Positions 25,345 to 35,081 are shown, counted from the stretch's first letter. The stretch is DNA of 64,000 nucleotides from an uncultured Oscillospiraceae bacterium (GCA_949841355.1 CATKZP010000017.1:1-64000); one strand, 5' to 3'. The notes: a model not told the origin generated them from the sequence alone. Numbers and translations: made by a program.

Positions 25345-27018
25345 TTACCGCGCCGCGCTGAAATGGTGGGCTTCCTTCAGCTTGAAGCGCTTGGTCTCGT
25401 CCTCCAGCACGCGCACCTGCTCGAACAGCTCCGAGCTGACGGCGGCGGACTCCTCGCTGCTGGCGGAGTTGGTCTGCACCACCGACGAGATCTGGCCAAT
25501 GCCCTCGGACACCTGAGCCAGGGAGCCGGCCTCCTCCTTGATGGCCTCAGCGATGGTGGCGATAGCCTCGTTGGACTGCACCACCAGCTCCTGGGTCTTT
25601 TTCAGCGAGCTGGACACCTCGCCCACGATCTGGCTGCCCCGCTGGGTGGCCAGGATGGAGTTCTCAATGAGGTCCTTGGTGGCCTTGGCCGCCTCGTCGG
25701 ACTTGGAGGCCAGGTTGCGCACCTCGTCGGCCACCACGGCGAAGCCCTTGCCCGCGGTGCCCGCCCGGGCGGCCTCCACCGCGGCGTTCAGAGCCAGAAT
25801 GTTGGTCTGGAACGCGATGTTCTCGATGGTGGCGATGATTTTGCCGATCTGCTCCGAGGCGTCGGCAATATCCGCCATGGCGGACACCATCTGCTCCATC
25901 TGGCCGCTGCTCACGTTCACCTGCTCGCTGGTGAGCCGGGCGCTCTCCTGAGCGCCTGCGGCGGTGGCGGCATTGCGGTCGGCGCTCTTGGACAGGTCGT
26001 CCACCGTGGCGTACAGCTCCTGCACCGCGCTGGCCTGCTCCGTGGCGCCCTGGGCCAGGGCCTGAGCGCCGCTGGAGAGCTGCTCGGCGTGGCTGCTCAC
26101 CCGCTGCTCCGCCTGGACCACATTGCCCATGGCGTCGGACACGGCGGCGGTAAAACGATCCAGCGCGGTTTCGATGGACTGGAAGTCACCGATATACCGG
26201 GTGGAGGTGGACACATCGAAATTACCCTGAGACAGCTCGCCCATCACGCGGTCGATGTCGTTTACATACTCGTGGATGCGGCCCAGGGACTCCTCCAAGG
26301 TCTGCGCGAGCTGGCCCAGCTCGTTTTTGGAGCTGTAGCCCATCTCCAATGTGAGGTTGCCGTCCTGAAGGGGCCGGACCTTCCCCGTGATGAGAAGCAG
26401 CGGCTTAATCACATAGACAAGCACATACTGCACCAAACTGATCATGCAGATCAAGTTGATTACAAGGCAGACGCTGGTAATCAGGTGCATCTGGGACACG
26501 GTGGCGCGCATGCTGTCGTTATACCCCGTGCTGAGGTCCTGGCCGCGGGTCACCACCTGATCCAGCAGGCCAACCAGAGTGGTGAGGTTAGTTTGAATGG
26601 TTTCCTGGTAATACTGCTGAGCCTGAGCGCGGCTGTTGGCGTACATATCCAGCGCGGTGCCGGCGGAGGCGTGAAGCTCCTTGTGCAACGGCTCAATCCG
26701 GCCGCGCAGCTGGTCGATGGAGTCGTCATGCAGGCTCATCTCGCTGTAGAGCCACTGGCCCAGCACACAGCTGGTGTGGTCGAGGCTGCCGGTGAACTCA
26801 GTTCCGGCATACAGCGCGTTGCTCAGGTTAGCCGACCACTTGTAATGGGCTATCTCCGCCCGCTGGATGCTGTCCAGCATGGTATTGGCCTGAATACCGT
26901 CGGCCTGTGTGCCCTCGATGCGCAGGATGTTCGCAGTGGTCACAACGCTGAACAGAAGTACCGCGACGATGGCGCAGGCAATGCGAATACTGACGGATCT
27001 TTTGATACTTTTACCCAT
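25345..27018 (-). CDS. Methyl-accepting chemotaxis protein
   Basis: A 557-residue transmembrane receptor. It has a first membrane helix at about 11-31 ([19 protein letters not shown]), a periplasm-side four-helix sensor domain with [15 protein letters not shown] and a second helix near residue 180 ([20 protein letters not shown]). A HAMP segment follows, then the cytoplasmic signalling domain with the hairpin tip [30 protein letters not shown] and [13 protein letters not shown]. The HNxQ-like sensor ([10 protein letters not shown]) resembles CZB/4HB zinc-binding types but is not certain. No chemotaxis kinase is nearby. GGAGGAC precedes the start and a consensus promoter lies at 27114-27142. 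Confidence 0.92.
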   Translation of the reverse strand: MGKSIKRSVSIRIACAIVAVLLFSVVTTANILRIEGTQADGIQANTMLDSIQRAEIAHYKWSANLSNALYAGTEFTGSLDHTSCVLGQWLYSEMSLHDDSIDQLRGRIEPLHKELHASAGTALDMYANSRAQAQQYYQETIQTNLTTLVGLLDQVVTRGQDLSTGYNDSMRATVSQMHLITSVCLVINLICMISLVQYVLVYVIKPLLLITGKVRPLQDGNLTLEMGYSSKNELGQLAQTLEESLGRIHEYVNDIDRVMGELSQGNFDVSTSTRYIGDFQSIETALDRFTAAVSDAMGNVVQAEQRVSSHAEQLSSGAQALAQGATEQASAVQELYATVDDLSKSADRNAATAAGAQESARLTSEQVNVSSGQMEQMVSAMADIADASEQIGKIIATIENIAFQTNILALNAAVEAARAGTAGKGFAVVADEVRNLASKSDEAAKATKDLIENSILATQRGSQIVGEVSSSLKKTQELVVQSNEAIATIAEAIKEEAGSLAQVSEGIGQISSVVQTNSASSEESAAVSSELFEQVRVLEDETKRFKLKEAHHFSAAR

Positions 27019-27113
27019 GGTGTAAGTCCTCCTTCATTGATTGTGCGAGGGTGCGCAGAATGCTGTGCCGGGGCCCTCCGTCCACGTCGGAAAGCAAAAC
27101 TCATACTACACCT

Positions 27114-27142
27114 ATTATATCGAAGAATACGCCCAATTGCAA
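27114..27142 (-). promoter_or_regulatory. Promoter of the chemoreceptor gene
   Basis: On the minus strand TTGCAA (27137-27142), 17-bp spacer, TATAAT (27114-27119). Confidence 0.75.
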
Positions 27143-27256
27143 CAGGCAGTATGGTCTTTATGGGAGAGGAAAATTATTCCTGCCGCGCCCAAATTCACGC
27201 AGAGCGCGCCAGGTCTGCGGGGCGGCTTCGCACTGTAAGCTTGCGGGGTTTCGCGT

Positions 27257-28189
27257 TCAGAAGGTGAGCACCTCCTGCCTGGGTTTTTCTGCGGGGCTGA
27301 CTGCGGTGACGCGGAGCACCGGGCCCTTTTCCCCCTCGTAGGCTTTGTGGGCCTCCATGCGCACCACGCCGGACACCTGCGCCCAGGAGCGGTTTTCGAA
27401 GGCGTCGAAGCTGTCCCCCCTGGCCACCAGGCCCAGGAAGGTGATGTCGTCCTCGCAGCAGGTCATGGCGAAGCGGCCCAAAACCGTGTCGTCGGGGTAC
27501 TGGGGCAGATGGCACACCACCGTCTTGGCGCGGATGGTCCGGCCCTCGTACCGCTCGGGGTGCTCCATCACGTCCACGTACCAGATGCCGAAGTCATCGT
27601 CGGGGATGTCGATGACATCCTGGTCCAAATCGAAGGGGCACACCGTGTCGTCGGCGTAGTCCTCGCTGGTGCCGTCCAGGTTCTCCAGGTAGATGTTGGC
27701 CCGGCGGTTTACCATCTTCAGATTGCGCTGCCGCAGGGAGGCGCGCAGGGCCTCGTCACAGCGGTTAAATACGATCATGTCCGCGTTGGTGAGCTTTTCC
27801 ATCATGATCTGGCCCAGGTTTTTGGCGTAGGTGTCGAAGGTGCCCGCCTCCACCATGGTCATGATCTGATAGAGCACCCAGTTGTCCGGCAGCGCCTTCT
27901 GGTACAGCCGCGCCAGGGACCACATGCCGTTGAACTCTATGAGCACCTGCTTGGGCCGGTGCTTTTTCTCCAGCTGCTTGAGGCGGGCGGGGGTGAGGTC
28001 CTCTTCCGCCTCCACCGTCACCACCGTGACGTTGCGCAGCGCCTTGGGGTCGTATTCCACCTCGCCCTCCTCGCAGCAGATCAGCAGGGTGCGCTCTTGA
28101 ATGGCGAAGCCGTCCTGAAGGATGCCGTTGATGAAGGTGGTTTTGCCGCCGTCCAGAAATCCGGCGAAGAGATAGACAGGGATATCCAT
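27257..28189 (-). CDS. CobW/G3E-family GTPase with altered P-loop and fused C-terminal domain
   Basis: A 310-residue COG0523-like GTPase. The P-loop reads GFLDGGKTT (residues 10-18) where the family has GFLGAGKTT. The family CxCC metal motif is missing; the equivalent region reads LLICCEEGE. VFNRCDE is a variant of the guanine-specificity NKxD. The C-terminal part (about 215-310, HPERYEGRTIRAKTVVCHLP... FAMTCCEDDITFLG) resembles the DUF1980/TIGR03943 domain that accompanies metal-transport permeases. It begins 15 nt after the other CobW gene in the same operon. Probably a metal-trafficking partner protein; metal unknown. Confidence 0.75.
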   Translation of the reverse strand: MDIPVYLFAGFLDGGKTTFINGILQDGFAIQERTLLICCEEGEVEYDPKALRNVTVVTVEAEEDLTPARLKQLEKKHRPKQVLIEFNGMWSLARLYQKALPDNWVLYQIMTMVEAGTFDTYAKNLGQIMMEKLTNADMIVFNRCDEALRASLRQRNLKMVNRRANIYLENLDGTSEDYADDTVCPFDLDQDVIDIPDDDFGIWYVDVMEHPERYEGRTIRAKTVVCHLPQYPDDTVLGRFAMTCCEDDITFLGLVARGDSFDAFENRSWAQVSGVVRMEAHKAYEGEKGPVLRVTAVSPAEKPRQEVLTF

Positions 28190-28204
28190 GGCTGTCCCGT
28201 CCCT

Positions 28205-29350
28205 TTACAGGCCGAACAGGGCGGCCAGCTTATCCTCTTTTAGCTCCGCGCCGATGACGCACAGACGGCCGGTGTAGTCCGCCGGACCGGTGCGCACCTC
28301 GTGCTCCTCGGGAACGTAGTCGAAGTGGAGCCAGCTGCCGTCCCCGCCGGGGACGATGCCCTTGGCCCGCAGGATGGCGCCGCACTCGCCCAGGTCCAGC
28401 TCGGCCAGGATGCGCTCCAGCTCCTCCTTGGCGAAGGGTTTCACGGTTTCCCGGCCCCAGCTGGCAAACACCTCGTCGGCGTGGTGATGATCGTGGTGGT
28501 CGTGGCCGCAGCAGCCGCAGGAGCACCCCTCCCCGTGGTCGTGGTGGTGCTCGTGCTCATGGTGGTGCTGATGTTCCTCATGGCTGTGGCCGCAGTGCTC
28601 CCCGTGGTCATGGTGGTGGTGTCCCTCGTCATGGCCGTGGTGGTGCTCGTGCGCCTCATGATCGTGGTCATGGCCGTGGTGATGGTGGGCATGGGCCGCC
28701 TCTTCGGCGGCGTGGCCGGCCCGGATGCGCGCCAGAAGCTCCTCCTCCAGGGAGGTCTTTTCAATGGCGGACAGGATGGTCTTGCCGTCCAGCTGGTCCC
28801 AGGGGGTGGTGAGGATGACGGCGGCGGGGTTTTTGCCCCGCAGCAGCTCCACCGCCCCCTCCAGCTTGTCCTGGCTCAGGCTCTGGGTGCGGGAGAGCAG
28901 GATGGTCCCCGCGTGCTCCACCTGGTTATTGTAGAACTCACCGAAGTTCTTCATATACATCTTCACCTTGGACGCGTCCGCCACGGTGACGAAGGAGTTG
29001 AGCTTCAGCGCCGGGTCCTCTCCGGCGGCCTTCTCCACCGCGGCCACCACGTCGGACAGCTTGCCCACCCCGGAGGGCTCGATGAGGATGCGGTCGGGGT
29101 GGAAGCGCTCCTCCACCTCGTGCAGAGCCTTGCCAAAGTCCCCCACCAGGGAGCAGCAGATACAGCCGGAGGACATCTCGGAGATCTCAATGCCGGCGTC
29201 CTTTAAAAACCCGCCGTCCACGCTGATTTCACCGAACTCGTTCTCGATGAGCACCAGCTTTTCCCCCTGGTACGCCTCTGAGAGCAGCTTTTTGATCAGG
29301 GTGGTTTTGCCCGCCCCCAAAAATCCTGAAACGATGTCGATTTTTGCCAT
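28205..29350 (-). CDS. CobW/G3E-family metallochaperone GTPase with a long histidine-rich insert
   Basis: A 381-residue GTPase of the CobW/COG0523 zinc-chaperone family. The P-loop GFLGAGKTT is at residues 9-17 and the metal-binding CICC at 63-66. Between the GTPase domain and the CobW C-terminal domain lies a histidine/aspartate/glutamate-rich stretch (about 213-290) with over 35 histidines, an obvious metal buffer. Start at 29350 with AAAGGA upstream; the frame extends further 5' through a low-complexity non-coding region. Likely transfers zinc (or a related metal) to client proteins. It is first in a two-gene operon with the altered CobW protein at 27257. No Zur-type operator was recognised. 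Confidence 0.88.
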   Translation of the reverse strand: MAKIDIVSGFLGAGKTTLIKKLLSEAYQGEKLVLIENEFGEISVDGGFLKDAGIEISEMSSGCICCSLVGDFGKALHEVEERFHPDRILIEPSGVGKLSDVVAAVEKAAGEDPALKLNSFVTVADASKVKMYMKNFGEFYNNQVEHAGTILLSRTQSLSQDKLEGAVELLRGKNPAAVILTTPWDQLDGKTILSAIEKTSLEEELLARIRAGHAAEEAAHAHHHHGHDHDHEAHEHHHGHDEGHHHHDHGEHCGHSHEEHQHHHEHEHHHDHGEGCSCGCCGHDHHDHHHADEVFASWGRETVKPFAKEELERILAELDLGECGAILRAKGIVPGGDGSWLHFDYVPEEHEVRTGPADYTGRLCVIGAELKEDKLAALFGL

Positions 29351-29506
29351 TGGGAAATCATTTCCTTTACTTAAAGAATTTCCCCCTATTCTACCGCCGA
29401 AGGGCGGGAAAGTCAAGGGGGCGGAGCCGGCGGGACAGCTGAGACTTATGTTCCTGAGAATTTGCGCCGATATATTACTCAAAGGATATGGAGGAGGGCG
29501 TTTTTT

Positions 29507-30616
29507 ATGGATGGCGTAACCAACAACCCATTTTCCGGGCAGAAATACATCAAGTACGGAAAGTACACCTTTGAGAATATCACCGACCAGCTTCACGTGA
29601 CTCCGCACTCTGAGGATCACGCGGTGAAGTATGTGGTGGACATGAGCGTGGAGCGTCAAGTGTCGGCGTGTAAGAAGTATTTCAGCGACGCTGCGCTGGC
29701 CCAAAGCCCCGTGGCCGGGGTCAAGCAGGAGGTGGACGCCCGGACCGCCGATGTCATCAACGGCTTTTTTGACGGCACGGTGTCCGAGGAGAAGCTGGCC
29801 GATACCTTCCAGGCCCTGGCAGGGAAGCTCTCCAGAGCCTGTGAGGAGGCCGGTTATCCCATTCCGCTTCGGTCGGTGGGCGCCACCCAGGCGCTGACCG
29901 AGACCTTTTACAGCGAGTTTCGCCGCAAAATCCTGGACATCGCCGTCCAGCGCGGCAACCAGGAGGGAAAGCAGTATGTCACCGGTGAGATGAACGCCCA
30001 GCGCAATTGGAAATATTATAACTCCGACTACTATTTCAAAAGCGAGGCGGCCATATCCGCCATCTCCGGCGGCTTGAACGAGCTGGCGCAAGGGCCCGCC
30101 TACGAGGGCTTCACCCTACGCGATTACAAGGCGGAGGGGCTGAACCTCTATTACAACTATAACACCGCCTTCTCCAACAGCATTTCGATGGACGAGCAGT
30201 TCCTGCTGAACCCGGACATGGTTCCGCCCAGGGATTTCCAGTGGTTTTACCAGTCCGGCGGAGACAGCGCGAAGCGGGTATTCGACGCGGATTCGTTGAC
30301 CGTCAGCCGCCCCGATGGGACGGTGGAGGCGTTCTATGACTACCGGCCCACCAGCTTCGACCCCACAGATTCCAGGACAGCCGCCACATGGGCCCGCTAT
30401 CGGGACGCCCAGGGGAATCAGCACCTTGTCTCCGCGGATTTCTTTTACAATTTCTCTAAGGACGACCTGCGCAATGTGTCGGAGCTGCTGAGCTTCACCC
30501 AGGGCGATCCAGCCCAAGACGCCGCCGCCAACCGCTTCTTGAAAAATTTGCAGGTATACAGCAAGGGGCATTTTTCCCGCTTCCCCCAGCGGAAGGGCTT
30601 CAGCTGCCGCATATGA
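29507..30616 (+). CDS. Uncharacterised 369-residue protein
   Basis: Not recognised. Residues 1-30 have the tyrosine/lysine-rich start NNPFSGQKYIKYGKYTFENI. Central segments include ARTADVINGFFDGTVSEEKL and FYSEFRRKILDIAVQRGNQEGKQY. The C-terminal half is aromatic (LNLYYNYNTAFSNS, FQWFYQSGG). No signal peptide or membrane helix is visible, so it is probably cytoplasmic or exported by a non-Sec route. GGAGGAGGG precedes the ATG at 29507. It is convergent with another unknown gene (30734) across a terminator. Its base composition matches the core, so it is not obviously foreign. Confidence 0.65.
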   Translation: MDGVTNNPFSGQKYIKYGKYTFENITDQLHVTPHSEDHAVKYVVDMSVERQVSACKKYFSDAALAQSPVAGVKQEVDARTADVINGFFDGTVSEEKLADTFQALAGKLSRACEEAGYPIPLRSVGATQALTETFYSEFRRKILDIAVQRGNQEGKQYVTGEMNAQRNWKYYNSDYYFKSEAAISAISGGLNELAQGPAYEGFTLRDYKAEGLNLYYNYNTAFSNSISMDEQFLLNPDMVPPRDFQWFYQSGGDSAKRVFDADSLTVSRPDGTVEAFYDYRPTSFDPTDSRTAATWARYRDAQGNQHLVSADFFYNFSKDDLRNVSELLSFTQGDPAQDAAANRFLKNLQVYSKGHFSRFPQRKGFSCRI

Positions 30617-30694
30617 GCGGACGGCCGAGCGCCGTCAGCCCGAAGGCGCGCAGCTGGCGCAGAGCGGCATACCTCACCCGAATTTCAGAATAGG

Positions 30695-30731
30695 CAAAAA
30701 ACCGGCCCCTCCCAACGGGAGGGGCCGGACC
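30695..30731 (-). terminator. Terminator between two unknown convergent genes
   Basis: Stem CCGGCCCCTCCC with complement; the minus-strand side ends in a long T run, serving the gene at 30734. Confidence 0.75.
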
Positions 30732-30733
30732 GT

Positions 30734-31366
30734 TTAGCACAATTCCAACAATTCCTTCACCAGCCCGATGACTTTCTCATGGGCGTCAACCTGCCTGGTG
30801 AGGTGTGAGGTGTCGTATTTCGTCCCGTCCGGCTGGCAAAGCCGGTTCGCATCGTCCCGCCAGCTGCGGATGGCCTCCAGCCACTGGTCGATGAACTGGA
30901 GCGGATCGCCCGTCCACTCCACGAAGGGTTGGAGGCTTCCCGTCCAGACTCCGTCATGGGACTGGGCCGTGCCGCAGGGCTCGGCAACGGAGCTGAAGGG
31001 GTAGAGGACCAGCTTACCGCTGCTGTCCGTGTAACCCAAAATGGCGATGTTGGGGTCCGAGCGGAAGAACTCGTCCTGGCTGATGAGCCCGGCGTCCCGC
31101 AGCTCCCTGCGCAGGGCGGTCCACTCATCCCTGGAGACGTTGGTTTCCCCCGCCTTGATCCGGTTCAGCACCGCCTTGGACGGGGCGGACAGCCGTTCAT
31201 AGGCGGCTTTCAGCTCCGGGCTGCCGGAGGCCGCCATGGAAGCGGCCTCCGCCGTCTGCCTCAGCTCGGCGGCAAAGCCGGACGAGGCCGTCTTTTCGGG
31301 GCTGGAGGACCGGTTCTGCACCACGGCCCGCATTCCATTGTCCAATGTCACTGTGTGAAGGTTCAT
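30734..31366 (-). CDS. Uncharacterised 210-residue protein
   Basis: Not recognised. It starts MNLHTVTLDNGMRAVVQNRS, a short beta-like N terminus, then helical regions (AAELRQTAEAASMAASG, LKAAYERLSAPSKAVLNRIKAG), a central LRRELRDAGLISQDEFFRSDPNIAILGY and a C-terminal QPFVEWTGDPLQFIDQWLEAI. No export signal or membrane segment. The start at 31366 is chosen for the change in composition; the ribosome site is weak (GGGA) and an upstream in-frame ATG exists. It is convergent with the other unknown gene at 29507, and the two could be functionally related. Confidence 0.6.
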   Translation of the reverse strand: MNLHTVTLDNGMRAVVQNRSSSPEKTASSGFAAELRQTAEAASMAASGSPELKAAYERLSAPSKAVLNRIKAGETNVSRDEWTALRRELRDAGLISQDEFFRSDPNIAILGYTDSSGKLVLYPFSSVAEPCGTAQSHDGVWTGSLQPFVEWTGDPLQFIDQWLEAIRSWRDDANRLCQPDGTKYDTSHLTRQVDAHEKVIGLVKELLELC

Positions 31367-31624
31367 TTGAGAATTCCCACTTTCCCGTGCGTCCCTGCAC
31401 CTCTCTTTTAGATTTGTGCTAAGGCTTGTTTGAAAATTGACGATGTGCCCAAACGACGAGTCTTTTTCAAACAGAGCCCAATTCCCTACACTTATTTTAA
31501 AATATCGGCGGTTTTTTCTCACGGATAAGGGGAAGAGGAAAATATTGCGCGTCCCCCGGCCGCAGAGGGGGGCTTGGGTTTACGAGCTTCCCTTGCCTCT
31601 GCCGTCCAGGCCGGTCCCGGGCTG

Positions 31625-32269
31625 TCAAAGGTAGGGGGCCAGGGCCAGGCCGCGTTTGGCCAGTCCCTGGCTTTGGCTCCACTCCTCCGCTCGGCGCTGG
31701 AAGGTGGCGCGGGATACGCCCAGCGCCCTCCCGGCCTGTACGGCGCTGACCCGCCCATGCCACCAGTCGATGGCCAGCGCCTCAAATTCCTCCGGCATAG
31801 GGATGCGCGCCCGGCCAAAACGGATGCCCCGCGCCTTGGCCGCGGCGATGCCCTCCGCCTGGCGCTGGCGGATGTATTCTCGTTCCGTCTGGGCCACATA
31901 GCTGAGCAGCTGGAGGACGATGTCCGCCACCAGAACGCCCGTCAGGTCCCGGTGCTCTCGGGTGTCCAGCAGCGGCATGTCCAGCACCACGATGGCCACC
32001 CGCTTTTCTTTGGTCAGACAGCCCCACTGATCCAGAATCTCCGCGTAGTTGCGCCCCAGCCGGTCGATGCTTTTGACGACCAGCACATCCCCCCGCCGCA
32101 GCGAGCGCACCAGCCGGAGATAGGCCGGCCGCTCGAAGTCCTTGCCGGACTGCTTTTCCACCACGATGCGCTCCGGCGGCACGCCGAATTCCCGCATGGC
32201 GATCAGCTGCCGGTCCTCGTTCTGTGTCCGAGTGGATACGCGGACATAGCCGTAGGTTTTTCCTGACAT
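31625..32269 (-). CDS. Serine recombinase of the resolvase/invertase family
   Basis: A 214-residue small serine recombinase. The N-terminal catalytic domain has GYVRVSTRTQNEDRQ with the nucleophilic serine at residue 12, RGDVLVVKSIDRLGRN with the catalytic arginines, and the long E-helix region ending AEGIAAAKARGIRFGR. The C-terminal helix-turn-helix (VSAVQAGRALGVSRATFQRR) is typical of resolvases and invertases. AAGGAGGT directly precedes the ATG at 32269. It stands alone with no transposase or relaxase nearby. It could be a relic of a mobile element or a DNA invertase; no inverted-repeat switch was found by eye. Confidence 0.85.
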   Translation of the reverse strand: MSGKTYGYVRVSTRTQNEDRQLIAMREFGVPPERIVVEKQSGKDFERPAYLRLVRSLRRGDVLVVKSIDRLGRNYAEILDQWGCLTKEKRVAIVVLDMPLLDTREHRDLTGVLVADIVLQLLSYVAQTEREYIRQRQAEGIAAAKARGIRFGRARIPMPEEFEALAIDWWHGRVSAVQAGRALGVSRATFQRRAEEWSQSQGLAKRGLALAPYL

Positions 32270-32356
32270 TCTAGTACCTCCTTGTGAAATCTGTCGAATA
32301 TCAGTATATTTTATCGAAAACCGGCCCCCGCGTATATAAGATTGCAACGATTTAGA

Positions 32357-32394
32357 GAAAAAAGGCCCGCTGAAATGACTTCAGCGGGCCTTTT
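32357..32394 (-). terminator. Terminator of the flotillin gene
   Basis: Stem AAAGGCCCGCTGAA with complement and a T run on the minus strand. Confidence 0.8.
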
Positions 32395-32446
32395 GAGCAC
32401 TTTTTCAACAATCGGATGAAAAATTCCGTACCGCTCCCGGCTCCGG

Positions 32447-33958
32447 TCAGTCTACACCTTTATCCTGCTCGGAGGCGGGGGATTCGGGGCCGCCGGCGGG
32501 GGGCGGGCTCTGGATGATGATGGTTTTATCCTCGCCGCCGGCCAGCTTGCCGCCCAGCATACCGGCCACCAGGGATTTTACGTCGATGCCCATGCTCTGG
32601 GTGATGCCCTCGGTGACCTGGGCGGTGCCGGTGATGATGTCCTCCAGCAGCTTGGCGCTGTTCCCCTCGCCGTACATGGTGATCTTGTCCACCTTGGACA
32701 GGGGCTCAGCCACGTGCCGGGCGATCTCAGGCAGGGCCTGCATCACCATTTCGATGACGGCGGCCTCGCCGTATTTCCGCATGGCCTCCGCCTTTTTGTC
32801 GATGCCCTGGGCCTCCGCCAGGGCCTTGGCGCGGATGGCCTCGGCCTCCGCCTTACCCACGGCGGCGATGCCCTCCGCCTCCTGCTCCTTGGCGTACTTT
32901 TGGGCCTCGGCAATCTTCATCTCCGCCTGTGCCCGCTGCTCCTGCTCATAGCGGGCGGCCTCGGCGTCCTTCTGGCGTTTAAACAGGGCGGCCTCCGCCT
33001 CCTGCTGCTGGCGGTAGCGCTCAGCGTCCGCCTTGGCGCGGATTTCCGCCTCCAGCTTCTGCTTCTCCACCTCGACCTCGTACTGTTTCAGCTCGGCCTG
33101 GCGCTGGGTCTTGGCGATCTCGGCGTTGACGGTGGCGGTCTCAATGCTCTTGCGCTGCCCCTGGCTCTGGATCTCGTAGGCGGCGTCCGCCTCCGCCTTT
33201 TTGCTGTCGGCCATGATTTTCAGCTCCGCCCGGCGGATTTCCAGCTCGGTCTGCTTCTGGGCGATCTGGGTGTCCGCCAGCACCCGGGCCTCGTTGGACT
33301 CCCGCTCCGCCTGGGCCTGGGCGATGGCGATGTCGCGGTCGGCCTGAGCCTTGGCGATGGCGGCGTTTTTCTTGATGAGGCTGGTGTTATCCGCACCCAG
33401 GTCCTTGATGAGGCCGTTTTCGTCGGTGACGTTCTGGATATTGCAGGAAAGTATTTCAATGCCCAGCTTATCCATGTCCTTGCTGGCCTTCTGCATCACC
33501 TGGTCGGAGAAGGAATCCCGGTCGGTATTGATCTCCTTGAGGGACAGGGTGCCGATGATCTCGCGCATATTGCCCTGGAGGGAGTCCTGGAGGTCCCGGG
33601 TGATCTCCGCCGGGCGCTTGTTCAGGAAGTTCTTGGCCGCCAGCTTGATGCCGTCCGCCTGGGGGGATATGCGCACCTTGGCCACGGCGTCCACGTTCAC
33701 ATTGATGAAATCGCTGGTGGGGACGGACTGCTCGGTCTTGATGTCCACGGTCATCTGGCCCAGGTACAGCCGGTCCAGGCGCTCCAGGAAGGGGACGCGG
33801 ATTCCGGCCCGGCCGATGAGCACCTTGCTCTCCCGCTTGAGGCCGGAAATGATGTACGCCTGATCGGGCGGGGCCTTGACATAGCCCAGCATGATGACGA
33901 CGAGGACGACGACAGCGATGCCGATAAAGGGAAGCGCGTTGATGATGAAATCAAGCAT
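32447..33958 (-). CDS. floT: Flotillin-family membrane scaffold protein
   Basis: A 503-residue SPFH/flotillin protein. A single N-terminal membrane segment (FIINALPFIGIAVVVLVVIML, about 4-24) is followed by the SPFH domain (AYIISGLKRESKVLIGRAG..., LYLGQMTVDIKTEQSVPTSDFI). A long alanine/glutamate/lysine-rich coiled coil spans about 200-420, and a C-terminal oligomerisation region ends in QSPPPAGGPESPASEQD. Flotillins organise membrane microdomains and associate with secretion and signalling proteins. AAGGAGGAG precedes the ATG at 33958. It lies 85 bp downstream of a RelB-headed helical protein on the same strand, possibly cotranscribed. Confidence 0.92.
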   Translation of the reverse strand: MLDFIINALPFIGIAVVVLVVIMLGYVKAPPDQAYIISGLKRESKVLIGRAGIRVPFLERLDRLYLGQMTVDIKTEQSVPTSDFINVNVDAVAKVRISPQADGIKLAAKNFLNKRPAEITRDLQDSLQGNMREIIGTLSLKEINTDRDSFSDQVMQKASKDMDKLGIEILSCNIQNVTDENGLIKDLGADNTSLIKKNAAIAKAQADRDIAIAQAQAERESNEARVLADTQIAQKQTELEIRRAELKIMADSKKAEADAAYEIQSQGQRKSIETATVNAEIAKTQRQAELKQYEVEVEKQKLEAEIRAKADAERYRQQQEAEAALFKRQKDAEAARYEQEQRAQAEMKIAEAQKYAKEQEAEGIAAVGKAEAEAIRAKALAEAQGIDKKAEAMRKYGEAAVIEMVMQALPEIARHVAEPLSKVDKITMYGEGNSAKLLEDIITGTAQVTEGITQSMGIDVKSLVAGMLGGKLAGGEDKTIIIQSPPPAGGPESPASEQDKGVD

Positions 33959-34043
33959 GGGGACTCCTCCTTTCAAATGGAACACGTTGCCTCTCTGAAT
34001 TATATATGACAAGCCGGGCGCTGTTCCGCGGCTTGGAATTTTC

Positions 34044-35081
34044 TCAGCCCTCCGGCTTGACGCTGCCAGCGGCGTCCCCACGCATGGCGGCCAGACGCTC
34101 CAGGGCCTCCACCTCCGCTTCCAGGCTCCGATCAGTCCACTCCCGGCGGGCTTGGCTGCCCTCCGACACCACCTGAAGCAGCACATTCACCGCACGCAGG
34201 CACAGCGCGGCCTTTCCGCCCACGTCCCCGGCCTCCCGCTCCGCCTGGCTCAGCTCCCGCAGGGTGAGCTCCAGCGTTTGGAGATAGTCGGCTTCGACGC
34301 GGACACGGGTCCGCTCTTCCAGGGAATCGTATTGCCGGAGGACCAGGCCCTCCAGATTGTCCAGCGCCGCCAGGACATAGCCTGTTTCCACGGCAGCCGC
34401 AGCCTTCCGAAGCCGGGCCCGGACGGCATGGGCGCCGCTGGCGGCGGAGTGCAGAAAGCGTTCCAGCACTGGGGCGAGGGCGTCGAATTCCTGGGACGCC
34501 GCAGCCAGCGCCTGCTCGCAGGGCTCAAAGCCGCCGCTATCCCCGTCCCGCCGGGACTTCATGGCGGGAATCAGGGCGCGCTCTACCTCTTGAAGCTGCT
34601 GGGCGATGGCCGAAAGGCCGTCCAGGTACTCGTCCAGCACGCCCAGGTCCCGGTTTTGCAGGGCGCCCGCGTTTCTGCCGGAAAACAGGGCTCCGGCAGA
34701 TTTTGCAGCCTCGGCGGTCTTCTCCTTGAGCTCGTCGCCGCACAGCAGCCGGATGCGCTCCATGGTCAGCCCCGTGATGGAGGCGGGAATGGCGGTGTGG
34801 ATGGCGGTAAGCGTCCGGCGGATATCCCCACACAGCTCTTCCAGCCGCTCCTGCCTGCGCTGGAGGGCGGAGGCGGCATCCTCCCGGGCGCGCTGTCGGA
34901 GGCAGTCCGCCGCAGCGTGGGGCTGTGCGGTTATTTCGAAGGGAATCCGTTTTTCCCTGCTCACCTTGGCGGCGAAAATAGTAAAGGCGGCCGTCATGCT
35001 CAGTCCCATCTCCTTGCAAGCCTGCTCCATATGTTTCTTGAGGTCCTCATCCATGCGAAAATTGACCATGACCTGGGCCAT
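34044..35081 (-). CDS. RelB/DinJ-type ribbon-helix-helix domain fused to a long helical protein
   Basis: A 345-residue protein. Residues 1-52 match the RelB/DinJ antitoxin family ([37 protein letters not shown], then REKRIPFEI). Instead of ending at 90-100 residues it continues with about 290 residues of predicted helix and coiled coil rich in Glu, Ala, Leu and Arg ([42 protein letters not shown]). No RelE-type toxin gene is adjacent, so it does not look like an ordinary toxin-antitoxin pair. It may be a DNA-binding scaffold or regulator. It is upstream of flotillin on the same strand. Confidence 0.7.
   Translation of the reverse strand: MAQVMVNFRMDEDLKKHMEQACKEMGLSMTAAFTIFAAKVSREKRIPFEITAQPHAAADCLRQRAREDAASALQRRQERLEELCGDIRRTLTAIHTAIPASITGLTMERIRLLCGDELKEKTAEAAKSAGALFSGRNAGALQNRDLGVLDEYLDGLSAIAQQLQEVERALIPAMKSRRDGDSGGFEPCEQALAAASQEFDALAPVLERFLHSAASGAHAVRARLRKAAAAVETGYVLAALDNLEGLVLRQYDSLEERTRVRVEADYLQTLELTLRELSQAEREAGDVGGKAALCLRAVNVLLQVVSEGSQARREWTDRSLEAEVEALERLAAMRGDAAGSVKPEG

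Noticed and set aside
25363-27267. 634-residue plus-strand frame opposite the chemoreceptor
   Set aside because: Low-complexity shadow; the minus strand encodes a textbook methyl-accepting chemotaxis protein.
28301-29206. Plus-strand valine-rich frame opposite the histidine-rich CobW gene
   Set aside because: Antisense of the histidine codon run; the minus strand has P-loop and CICC motifs.
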